This document shows positions 20,401-28,174 of a stretch of DNA of 64,000 nucleotides, in pieces. The stretch is from Sphingomonas citri (GTDB lineage Bacteria; Pseudomonadota; Alphaproteobacteria; Sphingomonadales; Sphingomonadaceae), in NCBI RefSeq assembly GCF_019429485.1, contig NZ_JAHXZN010000001.1, positions 1,550,001-1,614,000 of the forward strand, in the 5' to 3' direction. Both the position numbers and the translations under genes were made by a program. Numbering within the stretch: the first letter of the stretch is position 1; every line of letters begins with the position of its first letter. The notes below the pieces were generated by a model. It was given only the letters and a program-made list of their open reading frames with translations. It searched no databases and was not told the origin of the DNA.

Positions 20401-20988
20401 TCGTTCCCAGCGATCGGGGAGATAGTCCTGACCCGCCAGTCGGAAAGCTGGCGCAAAGGCAGTGCGATTGGGGAGGCATTCGGCAAGGGCGGCGACGTCG
20501 GGGCGCAGGAGCGAGGCGAGACCAAGTTTGCGAGCAAGGGCACCGGGCCCTGTGCCTAGCCCTTCAAGCGCATTGAGCCACGTCCTCGGCCCGTGCACCG
20601 GAAGCGGACTCAGGGCAACGATATCGGGATCAGCGCCTCCGGCGGTCCGCGAGACAGTCACGGCGCTTGCACCAGCAGGCAGGCCGGGCGCTGGAGCGGG
20701 GACTTGGCCGAGGCGCTGCTCGATCGTCAGCGCGATCGGTCCTGCCAGCGGGACATGCGGGTGCGCGGAATCAATCGGGGCTGGATCGAAGGTCATGTCG
20801 GGCTTGGCAAGGTGCCAATCGAGCGTGTCCCAACGCCAGGGCTGGAGGAAAGGCCATAGGGGATCTGCGGGGGCTAGGTCGCTCACCCGCTCCGCGGCGC
20901 AAGTAAGCCGGGCGACGTAGAGCGCTTTAGGGTCGGCATCGGGCGCCTTGCCGGCGCGGATCTGACAGCGCAGGATGATGTCTGGCAT
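14458..20988 (-). CDS. Giant protein of unknown function (2176 aa)
   Basis: I do not recognise this family. The product is 2176 aa, begins MPDIILRCQIRAGK, and has no signal peptide and no membrane helix. Composition is even, with many short beta-like stretches, Pro-rich linkers (PPAPVPPVPPNPAQ near 300; APVPVPPVPAAP near 1790) and no long coiled coil. It follows the other giant gene by 9 bases; its GAGGA ribosome site overlaps the TGA stop of that gene, so translation is almost certainly coupled and the two products are probably made in fixed ratio. Repeated phrases such as ADPDELYALQPFDG and WRAGDPAALRRPLVDEPGF suggest large tandem beta domains. Its size suggests a structural, scaffold or toxin-delivery role, but that is speculation. 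Confidence 0.9.
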   Translation of the reverse strand: MPDIILRCQIRAGKAPDADPKALYVARLTCAAERVSDLAPADPLWPFLQPWRWDTLDWHLAKPDMTFDPAPIDSAHPHVPLAGPIALTIEQRLGQVPAPAPGLPAGASAVTVSRTAGGADPDIVALSPLPVHGPRTWLNALEGLGTGPGALARKLGLASLLRPDVAALAECLPNRTAFAPAFRLAGQDYLPDRWERVRVPETLELGNDNREALLVTYTPAVAGSEIRALVLPSLHHAGGAPLSYVDSTTLDVSLSGAMGQTSQFDNDWPAQFVRRVSEAFDLTARLADPEIARAIYHPPAPVPPVPPNPAQNDGADWDAFLRRVSVAAARDASGTGIMATAGRAFPVARLLNALAQASGDNQSPLPPGARDAVLSALAAYETRYAAAGWPGLFAAFIDSEDRGGSAAARTATAELAARGALLTRQDVTATLLLRQWRQALAGPDGTGYALAANDILPIAQAYVSEALTGKPTGWVTLIPTFTGGVDPGQPSLSTQPFELDFTVSLPGGAAGDLLTLRLAADPVGLSAGGQADLVLTLSAAGAQWMLAGAAFGAPIPVGADQTCRLVGMITIDDGHAPVKLALSDATAELPQLGSRPPTVEVLAIQAFNLRFGSVGLPDLIGRAAQADPSGVQPLFISAFTERLAKLDPQGWLVQAPPTLAGALASGAAATPVVGLAIRERMLAMVSDAFSAWITARFDPALHPPLLPLSQDAADVDRLAHLRTVLIDRFTATYGKAEARESTLLVPLDSGTAVDLPIPDAHPIVVPYDLGDAIATDDLVGETTGVAVLVQADGRAFAPDAASTAAFADTFTLNAARVQYPWNEADQELAVGSRPTAREGADIRTFAFQARPLVAPLTVEQSDADPDELYALQPFDGVDADVAWGRTIPQMRFGWMYSFRSFLVAQGGALPPSLWRAGDPAALRRPLVDEPGFSAPVHYLCRTPIAAPRWDQRQSGSQAKRVPEGARPLAAELPDLPPPIDIPEGETANFYLSEQDGSGILPFAPSSKLDIKIYGLSLGQGGEAVLALRQGRLGAAREALVIRIRGGALQQVAEAAGEILVVLPEAKRDTLSAADTGEWHLQFIISWEPGTISVAANLLMEADAAGNVATLEPDLVHVSEPLGDATLAAAVTANDIHIAIGAVVGAARIVPPRVWIGSHRQVCPETAGQQAEIAALDSRTSDAVFRARPPAVPLSTWVRHVLSATPLGSTEHNRRINSAYTAAQQPAIIGNDTTLDHPRVTALFLEVVPLFPRTRTSGALLEIPLRQDTSKDPHGDRKLGLELKLRRGPPANFDPDAADIDVVLAGSQATVTIPAGRTVEVRVYAAVDIDDFEGPKARFSAALARGRRRVDRHVLGAPLRLRAEASADQKIIQDALGSDPWRNRFTNRTGNVFVDWGKVLADGTGRLQRVEARPTLAAPQTRAAARVMRLFADVTVLDQRWTWRGRTGGEAPPADDAGFKAYGAWAQRLFTGREDTDAEREGPVALTPYHIRRRDRLDERPETPLVMRDMTYRGNPTLWRFALEFQGRYPSEPGFNRRTLEGPNEDLEDLRHARWAHVLARGAIAPSAGVSAEPPEPRRPGLELWLPLAEQLREASAAAPVMLLFNEPWHALGNLGDRLQLVSLLTRHPLPEAFVGHANEPGWRQNELRSLFGNDNAIEQALQYPTFWQSWGPDPILTGKAAPFASTSLSLSGPLGWTQSEGASSDFRRSSFIVEPQVEPSADTTLTERLAARPLFQLLYRRLADPELIERPAGLLSGLALWQWAEALGTITEPRRRLAWRFSPPKTAAPVPVPPVPAAPNCPYINHPLGFQGLRLDWTLPIIDGDAPIAVKIEDDVPPHVIPRRLAITIERQGDDVRLRAAMSEPLMDPDHPGWRINHLPPIEFPALDNGSVQLRIDISPTAPVDPNAAEEAPDTFDVIVWARPGAASTASERQWRGGMLARLKTPEGKGTLRIDLPGTPEILKDAQLQPFSVSAFSSPFWVQFFGDSSRFRCRPASLGPAVSSIRRVEDLAFKISGGRAMLIAGGAATAVHPLPNDEQGTPQAPAPGHRLIAVVTRWITNAEGRLSEMPVFAAPLNTSDAAGSSIGFPSGFWPTAGRVRLLTVLATKEARSFGTEDEPLATSPFRILDAVLKAAPVTPATPPNVQASPFDLDTVDSELREAQMMVIGVSRPIELG

Positions 20989-20997
20989 CGGTGTTCC

Positions 20998-23900
20998 TCA
21001 GGCGAAGCTGTCGCTATAGCTGCCGCCACCACCGCCCGAGAGGCGGTAGTTCACGGCACGGTCGACCTCGAGTGTGTAAAAGAACGAGATCTTAATGCGG
21101 ACGGAGAGTTGACCGCTCGCACTGGCGCCACCGGCGGTGTCGTAGCGGGTCTCCAGTCGTAAGGTGATGCTGCAGTTGACAATCCCGAGGATTACGAGAT
21201 TTCCGCTGGCGATAATGAAGGCAATAAGGGCGCCGCCCGCGCCGCCGCCGCGCGTCGAAAAGTAGAGTTCGATCTCGACGCCAAACTGAAGATAGCCGTG
21301 GCCTTTTGCGATCCCGGCGACATTAAGTGTTCTGCCAATGCCGGCCATGACCGCGATCGACATCCGCTGACTAACCTCGCCACGGCTGGGTACAACGCGC
21401 GCGTTAGAGGTCAGATACCCGCCGCCGATCATCGTGCCCACACACATCGTGAAGGGTGACATCTTCGAATTGACGTCGGCCCGGACCTCAATGAGGAAGC
21501 TCGGTGAGACAATCACGGTGAATTCACAATTGAGCTGTATGCCCGAGATCGAAAAGGCGCCGAGTTCTATGTCGCCGATCGAGAGCGAGAATGGGGCGGT
21601 CATGCCGACGATGCGGCCATCGGATTCGATCGGTCGGACCTTGGTGAGGGTCTCGCCGCCAAATGACTTGAGTAACTGAACCAGATACTGGAGCGCGTCG
21701 GCGAGACGGATACGGTCCGCCTGCACGTCGAAATCGAATTTGCCGCTGTCGTCGAAGCGCAAACCGGTCTCGACGAATGTCACCAGTCGCGTGCCGAAGA
21801 CGGTGAGTTGCCAATCACCCGTGATGGCGCCAGCGATCTTTTTGGAGGCTCCACCGTCCAGGCGGGCCTCGAAGCGCGCATCGGCACCAAAATGACCTTT
21901 TAGAATGTCGAGTTGTACCGGACCGAGCGCAAAGATGCGACGAGGCTTTCCCGAGGCCTCCTCGAGCGGCGCGTTGACTTTGCAGGTAAGCCAGGCGCGT
22001 CCCTCCTCTGGCTTGAAGCCATGCGAGATCTGGACGGCGTCTGCGTATTTGCCGCCCAACGACGGAAATTTCTCTCCGACGAAGAGATTAGCAAGGTCCA
22101 GCCCACCGATTTGTGGGACGATGCGCGATATTTCGAAGTTCTTCAGTGCGTCAGGCGTGAGGCTATTGCCAAGCTCGCGGAACGGAATGCGGAGACCGAA
22201 CTCGCTGAGCAACTCATTCAGCGCTTCAGCCGCCTGACCGGCGGCCGCGACGGTGCTGGCTGCTCGGTTGACCTCAGCAACAACTGGAGACAGCCTGACC
22301 CCGTGCTGGTCGAGCGCGTTGAACACGTACGCAACGCCGGGCCGGTTGAAGTCGAGCATCTCGACCTTGGGCGGATCACCTACCGCGCGCATTAGCGCCA
22401 ATGCTCGGTCGCCTTTTTGCAGAACCGAATCGACCTGAGCGGCGGCGCGATCGGCGGCGCCGATTAGGCGGCCGAGTTCAGCACGCTTTTCCTCGGCAAC
22501 CGCCGCGACTTTGTCGATGGCGTCCCACACGGCCTGCTCGAGGTCCGCGACTTTGGTTTCCATGTCCGCCGTGACGTCCTGGATCCCGCTAGCGATTTCA
22601 TCGATCGCTTCGCCAATACGGTCGAAGGCGGGATTGTCGATGAACTGGACGAGTTGATTTTTCCAGTTGGCGAGTTCGTCCTTCAAGCCGTCGCAGACTT
22701 TGTCCGCAAGAGCGTCCGCTCCCGCTGACAGGAAAGTGCCACCTTTGGTTAGGGCCGCGTCCGCCTTACCCTTCCATTCTCCAACCGACCCGCGCGCCGC
22801 CAAGACTACGTCGTGTGCAGCCTCAAGACCTCCGGATTCCAGCCGGACGCAGCGATCAAGGCCGGCGTAAAAGCGGTTGCGCCACGCTTCGAGAGGGCGG
22901 CGTACCTTGGCGATCGCCTTCGGCCACTGCTGCGCAAATGCTTCCACCAGGGTTTGCACCGGCGCGGATGCCGCGTCGAGGACCTGTGCGGCTTCGCGAG
23001 CGAGATCGCCGAGCCTCTCCTCCAGATCGGCTTCAAGATCGGTAACCGATTGGTCGAGGTCAGCGATCCGTGCGGCAATTTCGTCCTGGACCGCCTTGAT
23101 TGACGGGTCCGCCAGTTGCGCCCAGACAAGCGCGTTTTCTCGGATCCATTGGAGGAGCGGTTGCGGCTGCCCGGCGAGGGCATCCTGGACAAGGGCAGAA
23201 TTGATCGCGTCCCTGAACGCGGACAGACTGGTGATCGCTGCATCGAACGCGGCAAGCACTGACAGCGGGTTGTTCGGAACATCGGATCGACGCGCCTTTG
23301 CGGTCTTGATCGCGCTGTCCAGTCCCTGAGCCAGCTTAGCCGCATCGCCGCGAATCTGATCAGCAGACGCTGCGAGTGCCCGGCATTCGCGGGCGAATAC
23401 TCTGGCTTCGGCTCGGCCCATTGCCCCTGCATGGGCCAGAAGTGTGTCGAGATCCTGACGTGCGTGGGTCTGCGCATCGCGCCAAACTTCGAAGATGCCG
23501 AACATGCGCACGACTTCGTCGCGCACCCGGGCGATCTCGGCGCCCGTCTGTGCCCCGGCTTCGAGGCCGGCGAACTGGATCCGGTCGAGCGTCTGGAACG
23601 CGAGGGCAAAGACGCCATCTATGTCCGAACCTGCCTGTGCGAGTTGGTCCGCAAAGTTACTACCCGCTACGTTGATGCGGCTGTCGATGTCTTGAAGGAC
23701 GCCATCGATCTGCGACGCGAACCGGGCTGTCTCTTCCTTCGCCGACGCGATCCGGGTGTCGACGGCCGATTGCAACAGGCGCTTGAGTTCGGCGCAGCCG
23801 TCCTGCACCAATATTTCCGGATTGAGACCTGCGATCGTGTCCCGCGCTTTGCCTACCTCTCCGGCCGCGCCAAGTTGCTTTGCCGCTTCGGCTATACCGC

Positions 23901-26900
23901 CGAGGGCGCGCTTCGCTTCTGCGCTTCGGCGAGCCAGTTCGTCTCGCGCTTTGAACGCCGGATCGCTGAGGGGGGCCTCGCGCACCTGCCGCGCGAGGTT
24001 CTGTACGATGGCCCGCGCATCGCCGGCGACCATGCGCAATTCGTCGATACCGGATAGAGCCAGGGGTGCTGCCGCCGAAGATGGCGGCGACTTCGGCGCC
24101 GCACGGGCGATCGTAACCGAATCGATCGCAGCGAGCGGTGGGTCCGCGTCGAACGTGTGGGCCACGGCGACGGGCTCGCCGCGGATCAACTCTATCGCAA
24201 AGCGACCCTGTTCAGCCGGAGAAACGACCGGTTTGGCCAGCTTGGCATCGAACGGTTGCGAACCAGATCCATGCTCAAGCGGAACCTCGGGCCAAAGTTC
24301 GTCCGCCCAGTCGATACCTTCAGTGACCGCCCAAGCGTCGGTATCGTCCGTCTCGCCCGGGCGGGTCGAGGCGAAGAACACGAGGTTTTCCGGGTATCGA
24401 ACCTCCTGCTCATGCTCCTGCCCATCACGGCCGGCACACACCAGAGCGATATGGGGAATGGGATAGATGGCGGCCGGAGAGTCTTCGGTTGAAACCTTGA
24501 GCGTACGGAACACCGAACGCCACAGCGGGACCATCCAGCCTGCGCCAGGAACGTCCGCACCCCATCGAGAATCGACGCGAATTCGCTGGGAGTGAAACCG
24601 ACTTGCAAGGAGAAAACCCGCTCGTTCGGCGGCATCGGGTAGATCGGGGTAGCGACGCTCAGGTTGAACTATCTCAACATATTCTTCCCACTTGCGGAGG
24701 ACCACCCGCCCGGCATGCGCATCCTGCTGCTTTCCAATCGGCGGCTCGTTGTAGAACTGACCTGCCGGAACCACCTCACGGCGATATATGATTACATGTT
24801 TGGCCTTATTCCAAAGTGCGCCGATGCGCCCAATGCGTTCCAAGGCAAAGAAATGTGTTCGCCCGAGAGCAACCGTTGCTTCGATCGCAGTGCGGCGGTT
24901 ATCGAAGAGGCCGCGCACGTTGCCGTAACCGCCGAGCGGCGTGATCGTCAGATCGCGGACCCGGCCTGCATTTGAGCGCGGTTGCGCATAGACGGACTCA
25001 ACGATATTTCGAGATTCGAAAGCCCAGCCAGCGCCGCCGGCAAGATGTCCCTCGGCCGATTGCTGGGGTGGTTGGCTATCATCCGGATGGGTCCACGGTC
25101 CATGGTCGGGCGGAGGGACATTCGGAATTGGGTATTTGAGGCGTGCGCTTGTGCGCAGCCGGAAATCAACGCCTGAGCCCTCGAGTTCGAACCGCTCGGC
25201 TTGGTCGGTTCGAGTTACCGACAATGCGAGCGGTCGGGTTAGCGCGGCGCGACGCAGGCTGTTCCAGTCATCTATCCACTCGCTGAGGCCGGGGTTGCTT
25301 CCGGCACGAGAACGGGTCAGGCGATTAGGAGGGACACCGTAACGCGCAGAGACATCGGAGAGGCGCAATTGGGCGTTCTTGAGACTGCGATCGCTTACGG
25401 CGCCCGCCATGCCGTAGAGCAGTTCGTAAGCCGCGCGGCGCATGCGGGCACCTGGCTCGAAGACTCCCGGCCGACCAAATATGCGGTCGATATTCCACGC
25501 GGGCTCGACAAAGCCGGAATCAAGAGGAGAGGGGTCGATCTCGACTACTGCTGGCGGTGTCAAACGGAAGTCCGCTCGCGCGTCAGGTTCGATGTCGAGG
25601 TAGCCTTCGGCAGAGGTGCCTTTCTCCATCGCCTCGCCGATGCCCTGCGGACCGAAGACGAGCGTCGCCGTCTCGTCCGGATCGCGTAGACGCCAGCTTC
25701 CGCTAGTCTCGGCACCAGATGACCAAACCGCGACTTGGCTGTCAGACGCGTCGGCGCGCCGCGCAAGGACGGGCATTTCGAGCCGAACGACCTGCATGGG
25801 CAAGCGACCGACAACCAGCCAGCGCTCGGGGGGCGAGAGAGCGTTGAGCGGCTTTTGCAGCGACAACGACATGCCGAGCTGGGGATCGAGTCCCCAACCG
25901 AAAGACTCGGTCACGCGAAGCACGCCAGTGACGCCGCCAACGTCTTCACTGTCGAGCGGCAAGAGCAAGGGATAGTCCGGCGCATTCTCCAACTGAACGG
26001 CCTGAACTGGAAGATCGCGGTCCGCCGGAGGTCGGTCGGAAGCACCGGGTCGGGCGCTGAATATCGGAAAGGCAGCGATCAGGCGGAGACGCAGGCCTGA
26101 TTGATTGCCTATTCTCGCCACGGCCGGGACAATCGTGAGCCTTACGGCATCGGTTTGGGCGTTCGGTGCCGAACCTCCAGCGCGCAATTGCCGCATACGC
26201 AAATCAAGCGCGCCGATACGGAGACGCTCGCCGGCAACGATGTCGACCTCCGCAGCGAGCCGCAAAAGCACCCGTTGCGCGCGAAACCGGCCAGCCTCAT
26301 CAGCATCAGCTGCACCAAGGTCCTCCCCGAGTTGAGTTTCCTCGTCGGGCGTGGGATCAAGCGAAGGGTAAAATTTGCCGCCAGCGTAGGCATTCCCCTC
26401 ATGGGTGAGCACTGCTGGCCACGTCGCAGTGCCCGGCGCGGCGGACACTCGGATCGTTGCCTGCAACGCAACCTCAAGGCGGGCTAGATCGATGGCGCGC
26501 CGCCAAGGCTCGTTGTCAGTAAGCGTTCCTTCGAGATGGAATTCGCCATCAAGCCCTGGCGCAGCGCCAAACTGAGGCGCAAAGCTGATTGGCGGCATGC
26601 CGCGTGCGACTGCTCGCGCCTCGGCGCGCTCTGCGAGCATGTCCCGCAGTGCCGCAAGGGGGCGTTTAGTGCCGACCCCGGAGGGCAGGGGATCAAGCTC
26701 GTCAGCCGGTATGGCAACTGAGACCCGCCATTGAATTGTTCTCGCGGGAACAAGCCACTCCGCCGAGGCGCCGTCTCCGATCGGAGGCAAATCTAATTCG
26801 GCGCGTAAACGTCGACGGTTATCGAGCGCGTTAGTCGCAGAGATGGTAAATCCAGATGGTAAGAGAAGTGCCCTGCGACCGGGGCTTTCTAGCTGGGTCT

Positions 26901-27990
26901 CGATCGGGAAATTACCAAAGAGAACGGGAGTAATGCGCTCTGGAGTGTTCGGATCAGCGGGCGTGGTTGTTGAGCGCCGTCGCAACCCGAACCCGCGGAT
27001 GGGTGCACGATCGAAATTTGTGCGCAGACCCTTCTTCTCTAGTAGAGGCATTCCCCGTCCATCGGCGCGGGCCTTCCGCCATTGGGTTACTTGCAGACCT
27101 TCTGCCAATGGTCCGAGCACCTCGGCATCGACTCCAGAGAGCGCATACAGCGAAGTGGACGTGTAATGTGACAGGCCGCTCACTGGATCGAGTTCGGGGA
27201 CCGCATTGGTCCACTTCCAAGACCGGTCGAGGTGGCCAAGAGTTTCCTGATTTAGCTCAGAGACACCGGCTGCCCAGAAAGCGAGGGCCGGGTAACGAAG
27301 GTTGCCATGACGCATCCATGGATCGGACACATTGGAGTGCCACGTCTGGAGGGCGGCGGCAGCACAGGTCGGTTTCCCAATGGCATCACCTTCTGCATGG
27401 GCATTCAGCGGATGGCGCAGGCGGTGGTCGACAACGATGTAATCCGGGCGCTGTCGCACTGCTTGGGGGCTCGGTAGAAGAACGAGGATGCTGCTGCCGA
27501 GCGCTTCCGCTGGGTCGTCGGGGTTGGCGAGGTCGAGCACGAGGCGCGGGATCGCAGTTTTCCAGGCGATGCCGAGCGGTTGATCCATTCGCTGGCCAAG
27601 GGGCTGTAAGCGCTCGCCGGTTCCATCTACGAAATACGCAATGCGCTCGATGCCCGGTATGCGAATCGTTCGACGGTTCTGGGTTCCGAACGTCTCGAAC
27701 AGGCCTGCCTGCGAAAGCCGTCCCTGCGGGAAATCCCAAGGGACATAGAAGCGATCCGCCGTACCGTCCTTGCGAAAGGACTGGAAAACGCAGTTGAGAG
27801 CATCGTCCGGAGTGATCTGTCCCCCGTTGGCGAACCACTGATCGAGTCCATCTGCGTCGAAGAAACCGATGAACTGCTGGCAGTCGCCCCCGACTAGCCG
27901 GGAGCCGACCACGATGTGTCTGGGCTCGCCTAACGATTCTTTGCGCGTGGCGACAATCGCAATAGCGGTTTGACGGGTTTGGCTCGGCAT
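20998..27990 (-). CDS. Giant protein with central helical region (2330 aa), unknown function
   Basis: First gene of the giant-protein pair, about 2330 aa from ATG 27990 (GGGGGA four bases upstream; an in-frame start at 28062 has no RBS). No signal peptide. Residues 1-1310 are mixed alpha/beta without a known motif. Residues about 1315-1935 are strongly helical and heptad-like (ARSADQIRGDAAKLAQGL..., ADLDQSVTDLEADLEERLGDL), similar in look to tape-measure or apolipoprotein-type rods. The last 400 residues are beta-rich with small hydrophobic patches (ALIAFIIASGNLVILGIV) and end in a glycine-rich tail. The layout (globular, rod, beta domain) would suit a large cell-envelope or particle protein. 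No family recognised. Confidence 0.9.
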   Translation of the reverse strand: MPSQTRQTAIAIVATRKESLGEPRHIVVGSRLVGGDCQQFIGFFDADGLDQWFANGGQITPDDALNCVFQSFRKDGTADRFYVPWDFPQGRLSQAGLFETFGTQNRRTIRIPGIERIAYFVDGTGERLQPLGQRMDQPLGIAWKTAIPRLVLDLANPDDPAEALGSSILVLLPSPQAVRQRPDYIVVDHRLRHPLNAHAEGDAIGKPTCAAAALQTWHSNVSDPWMRHGNLRYPALAFWAAGVSELNQETLGHLDRSWKWTNAVPELDPVSGLSHYTSTSLYALSGVDAEVLGPLAEGLQVTQWRKARADGRGMPLLEKKGLRTNFDRAPIRGFGLRRRSTTTPADPNTPERITPVLFGNFPIETQLESPGRRALLLPSGFTISATNALDNRRRLRAELDLPPIGDGASAEWLVPARTIQWRVSVAIPADELDPLPSGVGTKRPLAALRDMLAERAEARAVARGMPPISFAPQFGAAPGLDGEFHLEGTLTDNEPWRRAIDLARLEVALQATIRVSAAPGTATWPAVLTHEGNAYAGGKFYPSLDPTPDEETQLGEDLGAADADEAGRFRAQRVLLRLAAEVDIVAGERLRIGALDLRMRQLRAGGSAPNAQTDAVRLTIVPAVARIGNQSGLRLRLIAAFPIFSARPGASDRPPADRDLPVQAVQLENAPDYPLLLPLDSEDVGGVTGVLRVTESFGWGLDPQLGMSLSLQKPLNALSPPERWLVVGRLPMQVVRLEMPVLARRADASDSQVAVWSSGAETSGSWRLRDPDETATLVFGPQGIGEAMEKGTSAEGYLDIEPDARADFRLTPPAVVEIDPSPLDSGFVEPAWNIDRIFGRPGVFEPGARMRRAAYELLYGMAGAVSDRSLKNAQLRLSDVSARYGVPPNRLTRSRAGSNPGLSEWIDDWNSLRRAALTRPLALSVTRTDQAERFELEGSGVDFRLRTSARLKYPIPNVPPPDHGPWTHPDDSQPPQQSAEGHLAGGAGWAFESRNIVESVYAQPRSNAGRVRDLTITPLGGYGNVRGLFDNRRTAIEATVALGRTHFFALERIGRIGALWNKAKHVIIYRREVVPAGQFYNEPPIGKQQDAHAGRVVLRKWEEYVEIVQPERRYPDLPDAAERAGFLLASRFHSQRIRVDSRWGADVPGAGWMVPLWRSVFRTLKVSTEDSPAAIYPIPHIALVCAGRDGQEHEQEVRYPENLVFFASTRPGETDDTDAWAVTEGIDWADELWPEVPLEHGSGSQPFDAKLAKPVVSPAEQGRFAIELIRGEPVAVAHTFDADPPLAAIDSVTIARAAPKSPPSSAAAPLALSGIDELRMVAGDARAIVQNLARQVREAPLSDPAFKARDELARRSAEAKRALGGIAEAAKQLGAAGEVGKARDTIAGLNPEILVQDGCAELKRLLQSAVDTRIASAKEETARFASQIDGVLQDIDSRINVAGSNFADQLAQAGSDIDGVFALAFQTLDRIQFAGLEAGAQTGAEIARVRDEVVRMFGIFEVWRDAQTHARQDLDTLLAHAGAMGRAEARVFARECRALAASADQIRGDAAKLAQGLDSAIKTAKARRSDVPNNPLSVLAAFDAAITSLSAFRDAINSALVQDALAGQPQPLLQWIRENALVWAQLADPSIKAVQDEIAARIADLDQSVTDLEADLEERLGDLAREAAQVLDAASAPVQTLVEAFAQQWPKAIAKVRRPLEAWRNRFYAGLDRCVRLESGGLEAAHDVVLAARGSVGEWKGKADAALTKGGTFLSAGADALADKVCDGLKDELANWKNQLVQFIDNPAFDRIGEAIDEIASGIQDVTADMETKVADLEQAVWDAIDKVAAVAEEKRAELGRLIGAADRAAAQVDSVLQKGDRALALMRAVGDPPKVEMLDFNRPGVAYVFNALDQHGVRLSPVVAEVNRAASTVAAAGQAAEALNELLSEFGLRIPFRELGNSLTPDALKNFEISRIVPQIGGLDLANLFVGEKFPSLGGKYADAVQISHGFKPEEGRAWLTCKVNAPLEEASGKPRRIFALGPVQLDILKGHFGADARFEARLDGGASKKIAGAITGDWQLTVFGTRLVTFVETGLRFDDSGKFDFDVQADRIRLADALQYLVQLLKSFGGETLTKVRPIESDGRIVGMTAPFSLSIGDIELGAFSISGIQLNCEFTVIVSPSFLIEVRADVNSKMSPFTMCVGTMIGGGYLTSNARVVPSRGEVSQRMSIAVMAGIGRTLNVAGIAKGHGYLQFGVEIELYFSTRGGGAGGALIAFIIASGNLVILGIVNCSITLRLETRYDTAGGASASGQLSVRIKISFFYTLEVDRAVNYRLSGGGGGSYSDSFA

Positions 27991-28174
27991 CGCGTCCCCC
28001 ACGAGCGATCGGGCGAATCTCTCCCCCGAGCGGAGTGTCCGATCTATTGAGAGCAGGCGCAAGCAGTAATTCAGCAGGAGATATTTTCGATTACTACTGT
28101 AGTGAACATTGTCGAATCGCAGATGAGCGTCTATGATCTAAGGCCATTCTGTTCGAGGCGCCGGGGGATACGCC
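27991..28174. promoter_or_regulatory. Divergent promoter region of the giant-protein cluster
   Basis: 184 bp, AT-richer than its surroundings (around 28080-28130), between the oppositely oriented giant-protein operon and the membrane-protein operon. Both transcription units must start here. No clear operator palindrome was identified by eye. Confidence 0.55.

Noticed and set aside
14458..27990. Possibility that the giant genes are polyketide or nonribosomal peptide synthases
   Set aside because: No ketosynthase, adenylation, carrier-protein or thioesterase motif is visible in either product.
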